DNA from: JBGZFC01 sp964346495 | Lineage (GTDB): Bacteria > Bacteroidota > Bacteroidia > Bacteroidales > Dysgonomonadaceae | Reading direction: 5' to 3' | DNA length: 15,704 bases | NCBI GenBank assembly: GCA_964346495.1 | Contig: CAYFUW010000050.1 | Span: forward strand, 1-15,704 | Shown: positions 14,400 to 15,704 of the stretch, piece by piece | Numbering within the stretch: the first letter of the stretch is position 1 | How the letters are laid out: each line of letters begins with the position of its first letter | Translations under genes and position numbers: made by a program | The notes under the pieces: model-generated | Seen by the model: only the letters and a program-made list of their open reading frames with translations | What the model was told of the DNA's origin: nothing | Database searches by the model: none

Positions 14400-14852
14400 A
14401 TGGAAAAGAGAATTGAAAAACACTTAATTGGCTTAACTGGTGAATATTTTGTTGCTGGAATGATGAGTTTAAAGGGATGGGTAGCAAGTTTAACATTAAA
14501 GAACTATCCTTCTGTTGATATATTCGGATTAAACCCAGAAACAAACGAAAATATAAATGTACAAGTAAAGACAACTAAAAGTATTAAAAGTTTTCACGTT
14601 GGCTTGAAAAGAAGTCAAAGAGATATAATTGATAAAAAAATAACTTGTCCCTATGTATTTGTTTATATTGACAATAGTGATAAAATCAATTACTATATTC
14701 TTTCACAACAACAACTTATTAAACTAATTGAAAGAACAGATGACGAATATTATAATCGTGATAGAAAAAAACCTTTGAAAGATTACCCTATTGCAGTATC
14801 TCTAAAAGACTTAACAGAATATCAAGACAAATGGGATAATTTATGGTTATAA
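14400..14852 (+). CDS. probable PD-(D/E)XK nuclease-fold protein (DUF4365-like)
   Basis: A 150-residue protein with the compact PD-(D/E)XK layout. GLTGEYFVAGMMSLKGW gives a helix with E15. VDIFGLN supplies D40. NVQVKTTKS supplies the Q-x-K pair Q55/K57. The pattern G-E-x-x-V-A ... G-W ... D-[IL] ... Q-V-K-[TS] is what I associate with DUF4365-type and related small nuclease-like families, some of them in mobile or defence loci. Then VGLKRSQRD and CPYVFVYIDN continue the fold. Here Q55 replaces the E or D of the canonical catalytic triplet, which some active members also show. The gene is AT-rich like its upstream neighbour and probably forms a pair with it. DNA cleavage is inferred, not shown. 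Confidence 0.6.
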   Translation: MEKRIEKHLIGLTGEYFVAGMMSLKGWVASLTLKNYPSVDIFGLNPETNENINVQVKTTKSIKSFHVGLKRSQRDIIDKKITCPYVFVYIDNSDKINYYILSQQQLIKLIERTDDEYYNRDRKKPLKDYPIAVSLKDLTEYQDKWDNLWL

Positions 14853-14870
14853 TAACAACCAAGCCCCCTC

Positions 14871-14899
14871 TGGCGCAAGTTTGAGCATAGCGGTAACTT
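14871..14899 (+). repeat. left 29-bp inverted repeat of the RAYT unit
   Basis: It begins TGGCGCAAGTTTGAGCATAG and continues CGGTAACTT, an exact reverse complement of 15553-15581. It is itself an imperfect palindrome: GCAAGTT can pair with AACTT. Confidence 0.85.
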
Positions 14900-14916
14900 C
14901 CCGAAAGCGTTCGGGA
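14899..14916. repeat. hairpin TCCCGAA-AGCG-TTCGGGA
   Basis: A perfect 7-bp stem with the loop AGCG, directly abutting the left inverted repeat. A further small hairpin CAGTT-TTT-AACTG lies at 14939-14951. Hairpins beside a RAYT gene are possible transposase substrates; no T run follows. Confidence 0.6.
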
Positions 14917-14971
14917 CAAGTCGTGTCCAAAACATCGGCAGTTTTTAACTGTGTTATAAAATAAAGGAGTA

Positions 14972-15520
14972 ATGAGTCGTAAATATAAGTTTAGAAATCC
15001 TGAAGGAATTTACTTTGTGAGTTTTGCCACCGTCAATTGGATAGATGTATTTACGAGGGCGGAATACAAAGATATTATCGTGGAAAGCCTAAACTACTGT
15101 ATTGATAACAAAGGATTAAGAGTATATGCTTGGGTAATAATGAGCAATCATATTCATTTGATAGTGGCAACTCAACAAGAACCATTAGAAAATATAATGC
15201 GAGATTTGAAAAAATATACTTCGCGCACCCTTCTTAAAGCGATAGAGGCGCATCCGCAAGAGAGTCGTAAGGCATGGATGCTTTGGATGTTTCAGCGAGC
15301 AGGACAACGAAATAGCAACAACCAACACTATCAGTTTTGGCAACAACATAACCAACCGCAGGAGCTTTCTACTATGCCGTATGATATAGAATCGACGATA
15401 CATTATATTCATGAAAATCCCGTAAAAGCAGGTTTCGTAAACAGGGCGGAAGATTATCCTTACAGCAGTGCGGTGGACTTTGCGGGAGGAAAAGGGTTGG
15501 TAAATATTTCCACTTGTTGA
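14972..15520 (+). CDS. REP-associated tyrosine transposase (RAYT, Y1/HUH family)
   Basis: A 182-residue single-strand DNA transposase of the TnpA-REP group. YFVSFATVNWIDVFT (14-28) is the opening strand. The metal-binding HUH motif is H60-I61-H62 in MSNHIHLIVA. The catalytic tyrosine is probably Y82 in LKKYTSRTL. QFWQQHNQPQEL (121-132) and the C-terminal IHYIHENPVKAGFV (143-156) with YPYSSA complete the RAYT signature. The gene is intact. AAAGGAG at 14963-14969 is a clear Shine-Dalgarno-like sequence but leaves only 2 nt before the ATG, unusually close. It is enclosed by a 29-bp inverted repeat. RAYTs in other bacteria mobilise REP elements; this one probably recognises the flanking repeat rather than elements A and B. 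Confidence 0.92.
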   Translation: MSRKYKFRNPEGIYFVSFATVNWIDVFTRAEYKDIIVESLNYCIDNKGLRVYAWVIMSNHIHLIVATQQEPLENIMRDLKKYTSRTLLKAIEAHPQESRKAWMLWMFQRAGQRNSNNQHYQFWQQHNQPQELSTMPYDIESTIHYIHENPVKAGFVNRAEDYPYSSAVDFAGGKGLVNISTC

Positions 15521-15539
15521 TTCGGTTAGGAAACCGAAT
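15520..15539 (+). terminator. hairpin just after the RAYT stop (weak terminator or REP hairpin)
   Basis: ATTCGGTT-AGGA-AACCGAAT is a perfect 8-bp stem whose first base is the last base of the TGA stop. It is followed by GTGTTATTAG rather than a T run, so it may be an RNA 3' structure or a transposase-related hairpin rather than a true terminator. Confidence 0.4.
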
Positions 15540-15552
15540 GTGTTATTAGCAC

Positions 15553-15581
15553 AAGTTACCGCTATGCTCAAACTTGCGCCA
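15553..15581 (-). repeat. right 29-bp inverted repeat of the RAYT unit
   Basis: An exact reverse complement of 14871-14899. Together with GCAC just upstream (15549-15552) it folds as an imperfect palindrome: GCACAAGTT pairs with AACTTGCGC through one wobble. Confidence 0.85.
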
Positions 15582-15586
15582 AACAA

Positions 15587-15663
15587 GGGACATTTATTGG
15601 TTTGTAACATTTGAAAAAAATCAGGATTCACCGGAATTTATTAAAGGAACTCATTGCTGTCCC
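15587..15663. other. possible short inverted-repeat-bounded element or IS end
   Basis: GGGACA (15587-15592) and TGTCCC (15658-15663) form a 6-bp inverted repeat around 65 bp. The next few bases (TTTATTG and CATTGC) are only roughly complementary. It might be a small non-autonomous element or a remnant of an insertion-sequence end, but 6 bp can occur by chance. No gene is visible from 15540 to the window end. Confidence 0.2.
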
Positions 15664-15704
15664 ATTAAAATCCAAAATTATTCTTTGAAACATTTGATAT
15701 TTAG

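Larger units (their letters stand above)
14871..15581 (+). mobile_element. RAYT transposase unit bounded by a 29-bp inverted repeat
   Basis: A perfect 29-bp inverted repeat (14871-14899 and 15553-15581) encloses a REP-associated tyrosine transposase gene and several hairpins, 711 bp in all. No target-site duplication is visible outside the repeats, as expected for single-strand Y1 transposition. Whether the whole unit moves, or only its flanking REP-like sequences are spread, cannot be told from one copy. Confidence 0.75.

Noticed and set aside
13658..14852. Toxin-antitoxin pair
   Set aside because: Both proteins are too large for a typical pair, the genes do not overlap, and neither shows a known antitoxin DNA-binding motif. 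An accessory module of unknown function is the safer reading.
15185..15631. 148-codon leftward frame across the RAYT gene
   Set aside because: It is antisense to a RAYT gene with all its motifs, and its first codons are made of the inverted repeat.

Overview
The window looks like a chromosomal segment from a Bacteroidota genome, most likely order Bacteroidales. The evidence is the MurF-alanine racemase fusion, the GSCFA, DUF5063 and DUF4230 families, the yicC-gmk pair, the general lack of Shine-Dalgarno sequences, and recurrent TAnnTTTG boxes upstream of genes (the Bacteroidota -7 promoter element). Most genes are ordinary housekeeping or conserved hypothetical genes. The intergenic spaces are unusually rich in palindromic repeats.

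Layout. Positions 1-215 hold no convincing gene but contain a cluster of short hairpins sharing the apex CTTTCAG. A leftward, translationally coupled pair follows: a GSCFA protein (2681-3682) and a MurF-Alr fusion (216-2684) for peptidoglycan precursor synthesis. Between 3713 and 3966 lies a compact leftward unit with its own promoter-like box and a strong intrinsic terminator, about 70 nt apart, which may be a small RNA. A second leftward operon, with overlapping ends, encodes a DUF5063 protein, a 3'-5' exonuclease and an RlmI-like rRNA methyltransferase (3967-6303). A composite REP element (A) lies upstream of it, followed to the right by a secreted S9-type serine hydrolase (6566-7651). A GNAT acetyltransferase (7724-8269) is transcribed rightward and converges on a leftward pair, a two-helix membrane protein and a DUF4230 protein (8232-9413). 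Rightward from there are a large membrane-bound polyferredoxin that looks like a NapH-NapG fusion (9749-11245), an 840-bp repeat-filled intergenic region carrying REP element B, and then yicC and gmk (12087-13583).

The right end (13584-15704) is the accessory part. It has an AT-rich pair of unfamiliar genes: one with a YopX-like motif, one with a probable PD-(D/E)XK nuclease fold. After them comes a REP-associated tyrosine transposase (RAYT, Y1/HUH family) bracketed by a perfect 29-bp inverted repeat.

The most interesting observations are the following. Elements A and B are inverted copies of one multi-hairpin element, and their stems differ by compensatory changes, so structure is being conserved. 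The RAYT has its own, different flanking repeat. The leftward promoter-terminator unit has strand-specific G-U pairing. The YopX-like/nuclease-like pair sits directly after gmk, where nadD is usually expected. I see no CRISPR array, tRNA or rRNA.
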